Assembly: GCA_013368315.1 (NCBI GenBank)
Contig: JAACJM010000080.1
Coordinates: 282,634 to 346,633 of the forward strand
Reading direction: 5' to 3'
DNA from: Tetrapyrgos nigripes
Lineage: Eukaryota; Basidiomycota; Agaricomycetes; Agaricales; Campanellaceae
Length of the DNA: 64,000 bases
Shown: one piece after another, positions 54,096-64,000 of the stretch
How positions within the stretch are numbered: the first letter of the stretch is position 1
How the letters are laid out: the number at the start of each line of letters is the position of its first letter
Notes under the pieces: model-generated
What the model saw: the letters and a program-made list of their open reading frames with translations, nothing else
Databases searched by the model: none
What the model was told of the DNA's origin: nothing
Translations under genes and position numbers: made by a program

Positions 54096-57000
54096 GTCAT
54101 CATCAAATGTTCTCAAAACACCTCAACGTCATCAAGAACGCGTCCGATACGCGTCCAGACTAGCTCGCCTTGCCCAGGATGCCGAAACGAGTCCAAGATG
54201 AAGGCGGACCCTCTACCCTACTGGACCTCAAGACAAGAACCATGTGCCCCCCGATGATTTCTTTCAGTCTCTACATGACGCCGGAGGCAACTTGGTATGT
54301 GTGCTGCTACCTTTGGCTAATTTATGACTTTAATACTGACCATTCATTTAGTCGTCACTCCAGTCTCCTGACCACAGCCCTCCACCATCCCCAACATTTT
54401 CTGTAAGTATGCAATACCACTATCGTGTCTTATGTCCTGTACTCACTTATCTTTGTTGTCTTAGCCTACCTCACGCCGTGTACAACAGCCTTTCAACGAT
54501 GTCAGCAATGCCCGTCGTCCGCTGCCACCAGCATTATCATTTCAGCAATTCCAGCCCCAGCTTCTACCCTCATCGGTGTTAACTCAAGGCCAGTTATCTG
54601 ATCGTGAAGGTACGTCTATGACTATATCCCACTTCTTCCTTCCTAATCTTTACATACACAATTTTTCAGAATCTCCAATCCATCCTGCGGCACCACCAGT
54701 CCCACGAAATCCTCCGCCTCACCCCTTCCCAACCCCTGCTTCAACAGGTGATCAACAGAATGACCTCGAACGAGAACAGGTCGCGACTCCAGTTCTTAGC
54801 GCCTGCCAGATAGCACAACGTGCACGCCGTCAGCGAGAGCGAGAACAGCATGCCCGTGACTCTGCTTCTCCAGCAAACCCTGTGCTCAACGCCCATCAGA
54901 TTGCACAGCATGCCCGTCAGCAAAGAGAGCGTGACGAGCGACGATTGGGATCAGGTAAGCGTGATGTTACATGGTCTTCTACCAGTTTTGAATCTACGTC
55001 TTTCTCAGAACCTGCTATTTGTTCTCCGAACCCATCTAACCGGTTGACTCGCCCATTACCAACACCCCCCGCAACAGCTGCACCACGACTCCAGCCTGAC
55101 CAGGACCACAACTCTGCACCTGCCCTGACGGCCCGTCAGATCGCTCAGCGTAGACATCGCCAGTGAGAACGTGAACAGCGTGGAACAGAACACCGACAAC
55201 GAGGTATGTATTGCATCACCTTCATGATAGTCTTTACATGTACATGTTCCTTACTCTTCTGTCCAACAGATACCCAATCAGCACCATGGAACCCTATGCT
55301 AACGCCTGGGCCTTCTCATTCCCCAGACAGAGGTAAGGACTCAAAGTGCCACCCGTGCAGTTCTGGATCTAACCGTTGTATTGTATCCAGGTCGACGTTG
55401 TCTTAACACTCCCAACCGCTGACACTGTAATCAGTCTCATTCTGGAAGCCCTCAGCAGATCCGAAGAATCCATACGCCCTCGCCTACCAGAAGTGACAAT
55501 GAGGGCGAGCGTCAGTATGAAGGTATGTTTACATTTTATTTTGTTCTCTTTCCAGACCATCACTCACCTCCCTCATTTTTACCAGATGATGACGGTTTCA
55601 ATCCCGACTATACACAATTTGTCGATACAACTGGACTGTTTTGTGCTGCTCGCCGTCCCTACGTCGAACCCGTTGAACACCACGATCTAGGCCGAATGGA
55701 ACATGTGTGTCGTCACTGCGGTGCCCTTCACTGGCTTGACGAAAAGATTGCCAAATCATCCCCCACCAATCCTGAGTTTGGCATGTGCTGCAAGCATGGC
55801 CAAGTCCAGTTAACCAAGCTGCAGCAACCTCCTGACTATCTCCATCGCCTTTTCACTACCAATGACCAACAGGCCAAGGAATTCCGAGAGAACATTGCTC
55901 AATACAATGCTGCTCTTGCCTTCACTTCTATCGGTGTATCTGTGGATGAGCAGGTTAACTACTGTAGTCGAGGGCCACCTGTATTCCGCATACACGGTGA
56001 ATTGAAACATTGGTCGGGAACGCTACTACCATGTCCGGGGAGAGCTCCATCTTACGCCCAGCTTTATATTCTGGATCCCCGTGCTGCGTTGCAGTACAGG
56101 ATGCACTGCAATGGCAATCTTCGACAAGACACCATGGAGGCCTTGCAAACTCTGCTCCGAACAGTCAATCCATATGCCTGACTCTATCAGCATGCATACG
56201 AGATTTTGCAACAATATCCAAATGCACCTAACCTCTCCGTCAACCTCCGAGTCATGCCTGGGCAGGACCGACATCGATATAACCTCCCAACTTCAGATGA
56301 GGTTGCAGCTATTGTGCCAGGAGATGGTACACAAGTGGTACACAAGCGGGATATCATTCTCAGACTATGACCGCCTCCCTGGAACGCAAATACTACAGAA
56401 AGGGATAGGGAAGGTGCATTGCAGCGTGTGAATGATGGACATGCTGCTTATGGTCCTCTTCACTATGTTCTGCTATTTCCTCAGGGTGAGTCTGGATGGT
56501 ATTGGGGTCTTCGTTTGCATCAGCCAGAGGAGGAAGAGCCAGGCCGACTCTCTCAGACACGCTACGCATCCTTTCGACTCCACCCACGTCACAATGAATT
56601 CTCAATGATTCTGCATGGTGGGCGGCTGATGCAGCACTATGCTGTCAATCTCTGGGCCAGTGCTGATCAGAACCGTCTGAATTATCTTCGCAAAAATCAG
56701 ACAAAGTTACGGGCATCATTGTACCAAGGCCTTGAAGATGCTTTGCACAGAGATGCTGATCTCAACAGCATCAGGCAGCGTGTCATCCTTCCCTCCTCTT
56801 ACATCGGTGGACCGCGGCACATGCATCAGCGCTACCAAGATGCCATGGCCATTGCTCGCTTCTTCAAAAAAGTCGACCTCTTCATCACTATGACGGCAGA
56901 TCCAGCATGGCCAGAGATCACACGAGAATTACTTCAGGGTCAGACAGCTGCAGACCGTCCAGATCTGGTCACTCGTGTCTTCAAACTGAAACGAGATGCA

Positions 57001-59856
57001 TTGTTGGATGATATACAAAAAGTCTTTGGTCCAATCTCTGCCTATGTGTACACTATCGAGTTTCAAAAGTGGGGTCTACCACATATGCACTTGCTCATCT
57101 TTCTTCATCATGGCTACAAGCTATGAAGTCCCCGCGATATTGATACAGCAATTTGGGCTCGATGGCCTGATCCTGAGAAGGAGCCTGTTCTTTTTGAAGT
57201 GGTCTGAAAGCGCATGGTCCATGGTCCATGCGGTGCACTCAATCCTCAGTCTCCATGCATGGAGAATGGGAAATGTACGAAAAGTTTCCCTAAACCGTTC
57301 CAATCACACACTACTATGGACCAAGAGGGTTATCCGTTATATTTCCGGCCAGAAGATGGACGCGAGTATGAAGTTGGGCAGCACAAACTTGACAATCGTT
57401 GGATTGTTCCTTACAACCCTTACCTCTCCGCAAAATACCGCTGTCACATCAACGTCGAATGTGCCACATCTTTCAAGACAGTCAAATACACAGTGAAATA
57501 CATCAAAAAGGGTCCAGACCGTGGTACTCTCGCTCTTGAAGTTGTGGATGAGATCACGCAGTTCATCGAAGGCCGCTACTTCTCAGCTTCCGAAGCTATT
57601 TGGCGTATTTTTCACTTTGACGTCCACAATCAGGAGCCCAATGTCATCCGTCTTTCCATTCACCTTCCCGGGCAGCACTTGGTTTGCTTTGACCCCGGTG
57701 AAGATCCTGCTGTATTACAACATCGCATTAGGGAGGAAAAGAGTATGTTGACTGCCTACTTCAAGGCAAATGCAGATAGAACCATTGGTCCCATTGCCCG
57801 ACAATACACGTATCAAGAGTTTCCCCAGCACTTTGTGTGGAAGGATGGCAAGTACTGGAAACCATGTCAAAGGGGTTTTGCTTTAGGTCGCATGTACTAT
57901 GTCCCTCCAAATGCTGGCGAACGCTTTTATCTGCGCATGCTCTTGACGGTAGTGAAGGGACCAATAAGTTGGGAAGATGTCAGAAGCTATCAAGGACATA
58001 CATATGACACCTTTCGTGATGCGTGTTTGGCGAGAGGTTTACTGGAGGATGACGGGGAATGGAGAAAGGCTTTAGAAGAAGCTTCGGAGATGCAAACTGG
58101 ACAGAGTCTTCGACAAATGTTCACGACAATCTTACTGTTCTGCAACCCCCAGCATCCTGTGCAGCTCTGGAATGATTTCAGGGACCATATATGTGATGAC
58201 CTTGAATACCGGTTACGTGTCATGGGTCGTGCCAATCCTACTCCAGAAGACGCATATGATTATGGCCTGTATCTCATTGACCGGATACTTCAGGAGTCAG
58301 GCCATTTTCTCGAGGAGTTTGCTGGGATGCCTTTACCACAGCAGAATTGGGCTGCACAAGTCAACAACTTATTTGTTGCTGAGCAGTTGGACTATGACCG
58401 TGAGGTAGAAAGGGAGTTGGCGGAGCAGAACTTGAGGTTGATGGAGGGTAATCCAGAGCAAAAAGCTGCCTTCGACCACATTATGATGTCAGTGGAGAAT
58501 ATGGATGGTCATCTTTTCTTTTTGAACGGACCTGGCAGTACTGGTAAGACTTTTGTCTACAAGACTGTCTGCCATGCTATCCGCGCTCAGGAATGGATCA
58601 GTCTATGTGTAGCATCAACTGGCATTGCAGCTATACTGCTTCCAGGAGGTAGGACAGCACATTCCATGTTCAAAATCCCAATTGAAGGCCTCACGGAAGC
58701 TTCTCTTTGCATGATCAGCAAGCAAAGTCCCTGAGCCAAACTTCTTCGCCAGACTTGCATCATCATCTGGGATGAGAGTCCCATGCAAAACCGATTCGCA
58801 TTTGAGGCCCTTGACCATACGTGTCATGATATTTGTGACGATGAACGTCCTTTCGGAGGAATAACTGTTGTTTTTGGAGGAGATTTCCAACAGATCCTGC
58901 CTGTTGTGGTCAAGGGCTCTCAGGAAGAAATCGTTTCAGCATGTCTGAAGCGATCATATCTCTGGGAATTGGTCACTCCACTCAAGCTCACTCAAAACAT
59001 GCGTCTGGAACAGGGTGGGTCTGATGAAGAGGCAGATTTTGCATCCTGGCTTCTGGATGTCGGACATGGCCGCCATATCACACCAAATGATAACAATGTC
59101 AACCTACAACATGGAATGCGAGTAGGTTCAGAAGAACTACTCATTGAATCTATCTACCCCGGTCTTTCCACGCTTCCCACATCGCCACCTCCCGACTTCT
59201 TTCTCGAACGAGCAATTCTAGCTCCTCGAAATACAGATGTTGACAGCATTAACCAGGAACTATTAAATCATTTGGCAGGGGAGGAACGTGTTTACATGAG
59301 TGCAGATTCCATCATTCGTGAGCAAGGCACAGATAGTCCTGACCAGGATGAACCCATTCCACCTGAAATGCTTCGTTCGCTCAACGCGTCTAGACTTCCA
59401 CCAGGTGAGCTTCATGTGAAGCCTGGTTGTCCACTGATTCTTTTACGGAATCTTGCTCCTGCACGGGGTCTTTGCAATGGTACTCGCATGGTTCTGATCC
59501 GCTCTACAGACCATGTCCTCGAGGTCGAAATCATTGGAGGCGATCATCATGGCAGACTTGCTCTGATTCCTAGGATCACCCTCATACCTTCCAGAAAAAA
59601 ATGCTGACTTTCCTTTCGTTCTTAAACGTCACCAATTCCCAGTTCGGTTGGCCTTCGCAATGACCATCAACAAGTCTCAAGGCCAATCACTCAAGTATGT
59701 TGGATTGGATCTCCGGATTCCAGTATTTACACATGGCCAATTGTAGTTGCTTTTTCCAGAGCAACGTCTGGTAGCCATATCAGAGTCCTTTTACCAGACA
59801 GCGAGGCTCTTCCATGTACACCAAATATTGTATTCCCTGAAGTATTAGTAGATTAG
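54096..59856 (+). pseudogene. Helitron Rep/helicase (RepHel), inactivated
   Basis: Initiator nuclease plus PIF1-type helicase for rolling-circle transposition. N-terminal exons (54096-55166) carry three copies of a basic unit (e.g. QIAQRARRQREREQ), separated by introns such as 54610-54668. The zinc-binding and Helitron-like domains follow (CRHCGALHW at 55710). The HUH-type Rep motif GLPHMHLLIF is at about 57073 and the Tyr pair in KYTVKYIKKG at 57483. The helicase shows Walker A GPGSTGKT (58530), Walker B IIIWDESPM and GGDFQQILP. TGA stops interrupt at 54199, 56179, 56368, 57124, 57205 and 58732. Frameshifts near 59592 and 59746 precede [11 protein letters not shown] and the normal end at TAG 59854. 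Confidence 0.92.
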
Positions 59857-60176
59857 AGCCAAACAAGGTCCTTCTTCCCGATGATGAACTCCTTCCTAGA
59901 ACACTGAACATTGTACTTCCTGAAGTGATTTACATAGATTGCATTGTACTGAACTATGCTCGAGCCTTCTCTTGAAAGCTATGACCACTATGACTACTAA
60001 ATACCAAACAATGATGTTGCAAATAATCTTAAACATTCTCCTATGATGCAAATTGCAACGCAGTCACTTGCCTTTTACTTCACTTCATGTCGCTTAGGCT
60101 CTGGAAAGACTGTTTGGCGAATTTCGAGATCTTTCCATCGCTTTACTAAAATAACTTCACTGACATACCCCTCAAG

Positions 60177-60185
60177 TATAAAAGG
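60177..60185 (+). promoter_or_regulatory. TATA box of the Helitron companion gene
   Basis: TATAAAAGG, 94 bp upstream of the ATG at 60271, with no ATG in between. It indicates the companion gene has its own promoter and is not read through from RepHel. Confidence 0.65.
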
Positions 60186-60270
60186 TGCAGCCTCTCTAGG
60201 CCCTCAATCAAGAACTCTAGATCTCAATCTCTCTCTAGCTCTCACTTTCGTCTCTACCTCTTCTAACATT

Positions 60271-61307
60271 ATGTCTGGCTGTGCTACTCTCTCTGGCGTT
60301 GCTGTCTTGGAGAACCCACGCTCCGATGTTGGCCAAACCATCCTTTTTGACGCGCACTTCTACTTTTACAATGACCCTGCTTCGAAATGGACACCTCTTG
60401 CCCTTCTGCGTTATTTCAACAGTAGCAACATGAAATTCAATCTGGAGGAGCCTGCTGTGTATGTAGTTTGGGTAAATGTACGTCTCAGTCTTCTTTGGAT
60501 GTGTATCTTGGCTGACCCTCTTTCTTGACTAGATTGCCCGTATGGAGGACTTCTGTCCCCTGACCCGACTTAGTGAAGGAATGGAACTCCAGGATTATGT
60601 ATTGGTTGGTGACATTGTTGAAGTATGTGTTTTAAGTTTCCAATTTTTCAATTCTTACTTATACAGTGCTTACTTTGAACAGATGATACCCGCAGAAGGT
60701 GCTGATTTCAAGCATCGACCCTATCTCTCAGTTTGTGGTGTAGTGTCGTCTTACGACCGAAATGCCGAGACCAAGAAGATCGAGCTTTCACCTAACGTTT
60801 TCACCTATGTTTTGCAGCTTCCAAAGATTAAGTCCGAAGATGACACCAAGTCCGCACCTGCACCTCCCAACACAGCTACTCCATTATTCCCAGTCGCTTA
60901 CATTGTCCCAGAGAATAGCAGATGGGCTGGAGACCGTGCACCTAAGGTCAACACTGGAACATATGTTTGCTGTGAAGGGTTCCTCCACATGGTTCACAGG
61001 AAACCATTAGATGGAATGGTTGATCACTTCGATGCCGAGCTTGATAAAGTCACTTTTCTGGGCCGTCCCTATGTTCCTCCAACCAGCCGCAGATCTCTGC
61101 CTGCTCCAGTCTCTAGCCCCAGTAAGTTTGTCATAATAAGTCAGGTCTGGGTCACAGTCCGCTAACAGTTTTATGTCAGGTCCAGCCACTCCTGCCAACA
61201 AGCGTCTAAGGTTCAGCTATGCTGACTCCACTCTGACGCCTGCTTCTAAGAGGAAGTTTGGGTCTGACCTGGGCAATCAAGCCAGATCCAGTCCCTCTTC
61301 TGCTTAA
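60271..61307 (+). CDS. Helitron-borne protein of unknown function, 285 residues, intact
   Basis: Four exons, 60271-60471, 60533-60622, 60683-61121 and 61180-61307, joined by introns of 61, 60 and 58 nt. All have GTAAAT/GTATGT/GTAAGT donors, YAG acceptors and recognisable branch sites, and all keep frame. The first 200 residues look like a compact, mostly beta domain (SGCATLSGVAVLENPRSDVG, ILFDAHFYFYN, LQDYVLVGDIVEM, VCGVVSSYDRNAETKKIEL, TYVCCEGFLHMV). The last 50 are Ser/Pro-rich with basic clusters (NKRLRF, SKRKF) that could be nuclear localisation signals. The beta pattern would suit an OB-fold single-strand-binding protein, a known Helitron partner in plants, but I see no diagnostic residue. 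It sits 415 bp after RepHel, inside the Helitron. Confidence 0.75.
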
Positions 61308-61632
61308 TTCAGTTTTCCCTTTCTTTCTTCTGCTTTATTACAATAATTCATGTATAAGTATTTTACTTCCCATTGTCAAATTTCGTTTGATTAGTCTTAC
61401 ATTACTTATGTTCCGTTCCAGCTACGTTGCGTAGTAGATTTTTGTCTTTGTAAAAATGAGGGCGCTAATATAATTAGTAGATTTCACTTGATATACAGCT
61501 CAAACCCATTCCCCTATGCCTGATTCTGGTTGTAATATTTAGCACCAAAGTGCGGATCGTGCGCGTACAACGGTGTCGATGTTGGTGCGATGATGAATCA
61601 CGCGATTGAACTTGAAAACGGTTACTATTATG
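61308..61632. other. Helitron 3' non-coding region
   Basis: AT-rich trailer of the companion gene up to the terminal hairpin. No gene seen. Confidence 0.6.
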
Positions 61633-61658
61633 CCGTGCATTGCATGGGTCACTGCTAG
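61633..61658 (+). other. Helitron 3' terminus (hairpin and CTAG)
   Basis: Six-pair stem CCGTGC/GCATGG (one G-T pair) with a 3-nt loop, followed after seven bases by CTAG and the flanking T. This matches the Helitron transposition terminator layout. Confidence 0.85.
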
Positions 61659-63092
61659 TTATAAACTTAATACTTAGTCTATAATGATGTTTCACAGATT
61701 CCCTCAACCACTTGGACAGCCACTGGTATCTCATCACAGAACACAGCACTTTCCGAGACTTCCGAAACATCTTCTGCCATGTTTTCAGCCACAGTGGCAG
61801 ATCTTCTTGGGGCTGACAGCGATGCACAGACATCAATAAAGAGACCGCGTAGCGTAAGTCCACTTCCTACTGTCAACTTCAGCATTTCACTAAAACATAT
61901 ATTTGGTGCTAGACTTCAACTGCAACACCAACGACACCAACGACGCCTCCCCAAGCCAAGAAGACCCCAACACCCTTTCTCTCTCCAACAGCAAATCGAG
62001 TCTCTGCTGTGTTGATATCAGGCGGATTGAACGTAACCTCATCCATTGACATTCCAGGTCTTGTAGCTCCTGTTCCCAAGGTCTCCTTTCTTGATATCAT
62101 TGAATCCAACACTGTCAATAGCAGATTTGTCTTTGACAATCATGTCATTTCTTCCAATGCTCATTTATGGGCTGATTTGTGTTTTGAATCAGAACTTGGT
62201 GTTGGGGCTTTCAAAATGTGTCATCCTGCAACACTCGTTTGTTCAGAGGAAGTCATGCCAGCATCAAACTGAATTTTCATGAAGATTCTTTACAAGAACA
62301 AGGGTACTAGGATGAATGGAAAAGTGTAAGCTGCACTCTCATTTTGGTAAGATAGAGACTAATCAGAATTTCAGGGTCAACCGGGGCAGGTTTGAAGGGA
62401 TCATAATTGAAGCGAATGTTCATTATCACACTGTGGCACTGATGGAATTTGTGTACGCCTACATCAAGTGTCAGAAACAACTCAAAGATATTGAATCTTT
62501 AATGGATACTATATATGAGTGTTCACTGAATATCATTGCACTCTAGGTCCACCTGGCCTCCCCATTCCAAATTTAAGATATGTTGAAGCAGCAGTCTTTG
62601 TGGTTCTCAGCAACGAAATCAAGCATTCAAGATCCCATACAACAGGACCAAAGCATACATACCTACTTGAGGAGCAGATTGCCATTCCGCCTGGTCAAGA
62701 TTTTATCAAGTATATCCATAATTCCAACTGGATCACGCAGAATACACTACTGCACTGTTTCTGGTGGCAGTTCAGCACCTCCAATACGAGAAGACACATG
62801 AGAATGCATATGTCTCTGATTTCCAAGGATATGGCAGGTTACTTTCAGATCCACAAATCATGACATCTCTGTGAGTTATTTCCAGCACACTCCAAATTGC
62901 AATGATACTGATAGAACCCTTGGTAGTAAACTGCTGGAGCTTATCTTTGGGGAAGGAGCTCAAGCTGCAGTTATGGACCCAAAAACTTCACTGTTCGGTG
63001 ATGGCAATGTTGAGAGTGGATTTAAAGGCTTTGCCTCAAAGCATCAGTGTAATATTTTTTGTACTTGGATGGGGTTGACACCTTTGGCATAG

Positions 63093-64000
63093 AGGCAATG
63101 GGTATAGAAACTAGCAGAAGAATGGACTTAGTTACTAGTAGTATCCTGTCTTTCACTCGTTTTTTGATTACTTCCTTTTCTTTGGGTCAAAACAACTGAG
63201 CAAGCCACATTTATAAGCCAATTTGCGGAATTCCAATGATTGATGAATTGTCAACTGACAGGCATGAGTAGGGCCACTCACCGTACTGTATACAATTACG
63301 ACCATATACTGTACAGGAGGTTTACAGATACAGAAAGACAGTAACCATACCATTCAGAGGGTTCTCAGAGCCTCAGTCAGTACATATACGGAATATAGTA
63401 TGAATGCTCAGATCTACGGCTAAGCTCTGTAGTAAATATGGATCGTCTAGTAAGATCATAAGGTAATTAGATACAGAAATTCAAATGTTGCAGACAGAAA
63501 ATGAACGTAGGGTGATGAGAATCATCACATTATAACTCATGAGCTAAAATTCAGAATATTTATTGTACAAGCTCCAGAATAACATTATAAAATCAACAAC
63601 ACACTTAAATGCCTGATCGCATGCATTACCCATTGACCAAAGCTCAGAGTCCTAATCTCCCGGTCTCTGGAACATAATCAGACGCATGTGTTGACCATGC
63701 CTCTGATTCTCATCACTGCACTTTCGCTTTTTTTGTTTTTTTTTCTTCTTAAATCCGTGTTTATTCGCCATGGTGCAAAGGCATATGGCAGCGACTAGTC
63801 TAAACGTGTATCTATGTGGGGTTCATCATTTGTGGGTCTACCAGTTTGTGTGGGATAATATGTGGAAGCAGGATTGTGCTGTTTGAGTGTGTGTAAGGTA
63901 TAGTAGTGCGGTATGTGTAAATGTGGATATAAGGGTGGTATGATAGATAATAGCAGATAATGCAATGCACTTTCGCTTTACATCTGACACTCTTGATTTT
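63093..64000. other. Interval without a supported gene
   Basis: AT-rich DNA downstream of the kinase-like gene. A poly-T/CT run lies at about 63728-63748. No coding or mobile structure recognised before the window ends. Confidence 0.4.

Larger units (their letters stand above)
53066..61658 (+). mobile_element. Helitron, about 8.6 kb, with RepHel pseudogene and an intact companion gene
   Basis: Rolling-circle transposon. The 3' end is well defined: hairpin CCGTGC-ATT-GCATGG (61633-61647), seven bases, then CTAG (61655-61658) followed by T. The 5' end is placed at A|TCTGATTGG (53065/53066) because Helitrons start with TC and insert between A and T; A|TC at 53036 is an alternative. It contains a RepHel gene with multiple TGA stops and a separate intact four-exon gene at 60271-61307. 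No target duplication is expected or seen. Confidence 0.85.
51681..63092 (+). pseudogene. Alpha-type (MHCK/EF2K-like) kinase gene split by a Helitron
   Basis: Two blocks, 51681-53065 and 61659-63092, read as one gene. The 5' block has a zinc-binding start (MCE-stop-RGC..CKDCKQHY, with TGA at 51750) and exons with good junctions, e.g. LILIISAEEWDHY before the intron at 52851. The 3' block has a Ser/Thr-rich linker (IPSTTWTATGISSQNT), the intron 61854-61912, then kinase-like motifs: GVGAFKMCHPATL (ATP-binding Lys), EANVHYHTVALMEFVYAYI, IPNLRYVEAAVFVV, TYLLEEQI, HLQYEKTHENAYVSDFQGYG (catalytic Asp in DFQG) and LFGDGNVESGFKGFASKHQC. Frames shift after 62270 and again near 62780-62970. The two blocks meet in phase 0 across a reconstructed 65-nt intron. 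Domain assignment rests on remembered Agaricomycete alpha-kinases. Confidence 0.6.

Overview
The window looks like an accessory, repeat-rich part of an Agaricomycete (basidiomycete mushroom) nuclear genome. The evidence is short introns (about 40-65 nt, GTRNGT..YAG), gene families expanded in that class (NB-ARC/TPR NLR-like proteins, TPR-CHAT proteins, alpha-type kinases, a tyrosine recombinase with a companion zinc-knuckle ORF) and a dense mixture of transposon superfamilies. Most host genes here are damaged. All calls rest on reading the sequence by eye; no database search was run.

Layout. 1-2.4 kb: minus-strand NB-ARC/TPR NLR-like gene with one-base indels, one inside the P-loop. 2.8-6 kb: a dispersed repeat, a transposase-like fragment and a spliced gene of unrecognised family. 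6.1-14.5 kb: two copies of a 1.7-kb repeat; copy 1 carries a solo LTR, and copy 2 carries a different solo LTR that itself carries a complete Tc1/mariner element. 16.2-18.1 kb: decayed tyrosine-recombinase element. 18.2-22.4 kb: a giant foldback structure built on an 11-bp palindromic repeat, invaded by a solo LTR. 22.4-32.5 kb: mostly non-coding, with two hAT-like MITEs, a 717-bp near-palindromic MITE and inverted dispersed repeats. 32.55-39.65 kb: an intact, very young Ty1/Copia element with GCTAC target duplications. 39.9-41.6 kb: GH13 alpha-amylase pseudogene. 44.1-46.6 kb: TPR-CHAT protease pseudogene cut by a hAT-like MITE. 49.7-51.5 kb: small gene, helicase fragment and an inverted-repeat promoter pair.

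The most striking unit is 51.7-63.1 kb. A gene resembling fungal alpha-kinases is interrupted, apparently inside an intron, by an 8.6-kb Helitron (about 53066-61658). The Helitron ends in a hairpin followed by CTAG|T. Its Rep/helicase gene is dead: all the in-frame stops found are TGA, as expected if CGA codons decayed through CpG deamination. Downstream, still inside the Helitron, lies an intact four-exon gene for a 285-residue protein of unknown function with its own TATA box. This is the best candidate for an undescribed Helitron-associated function.

Decay follows two modes: C-to-T loss at CpG in repeats and in the Helitron helicase, and one-base indels in homopolymers in the NLR and CHAT genes. 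The indels could also be assembly errors, although the intact 1.5-kilocodon Copia pol frame argues against widespread sequencing error.
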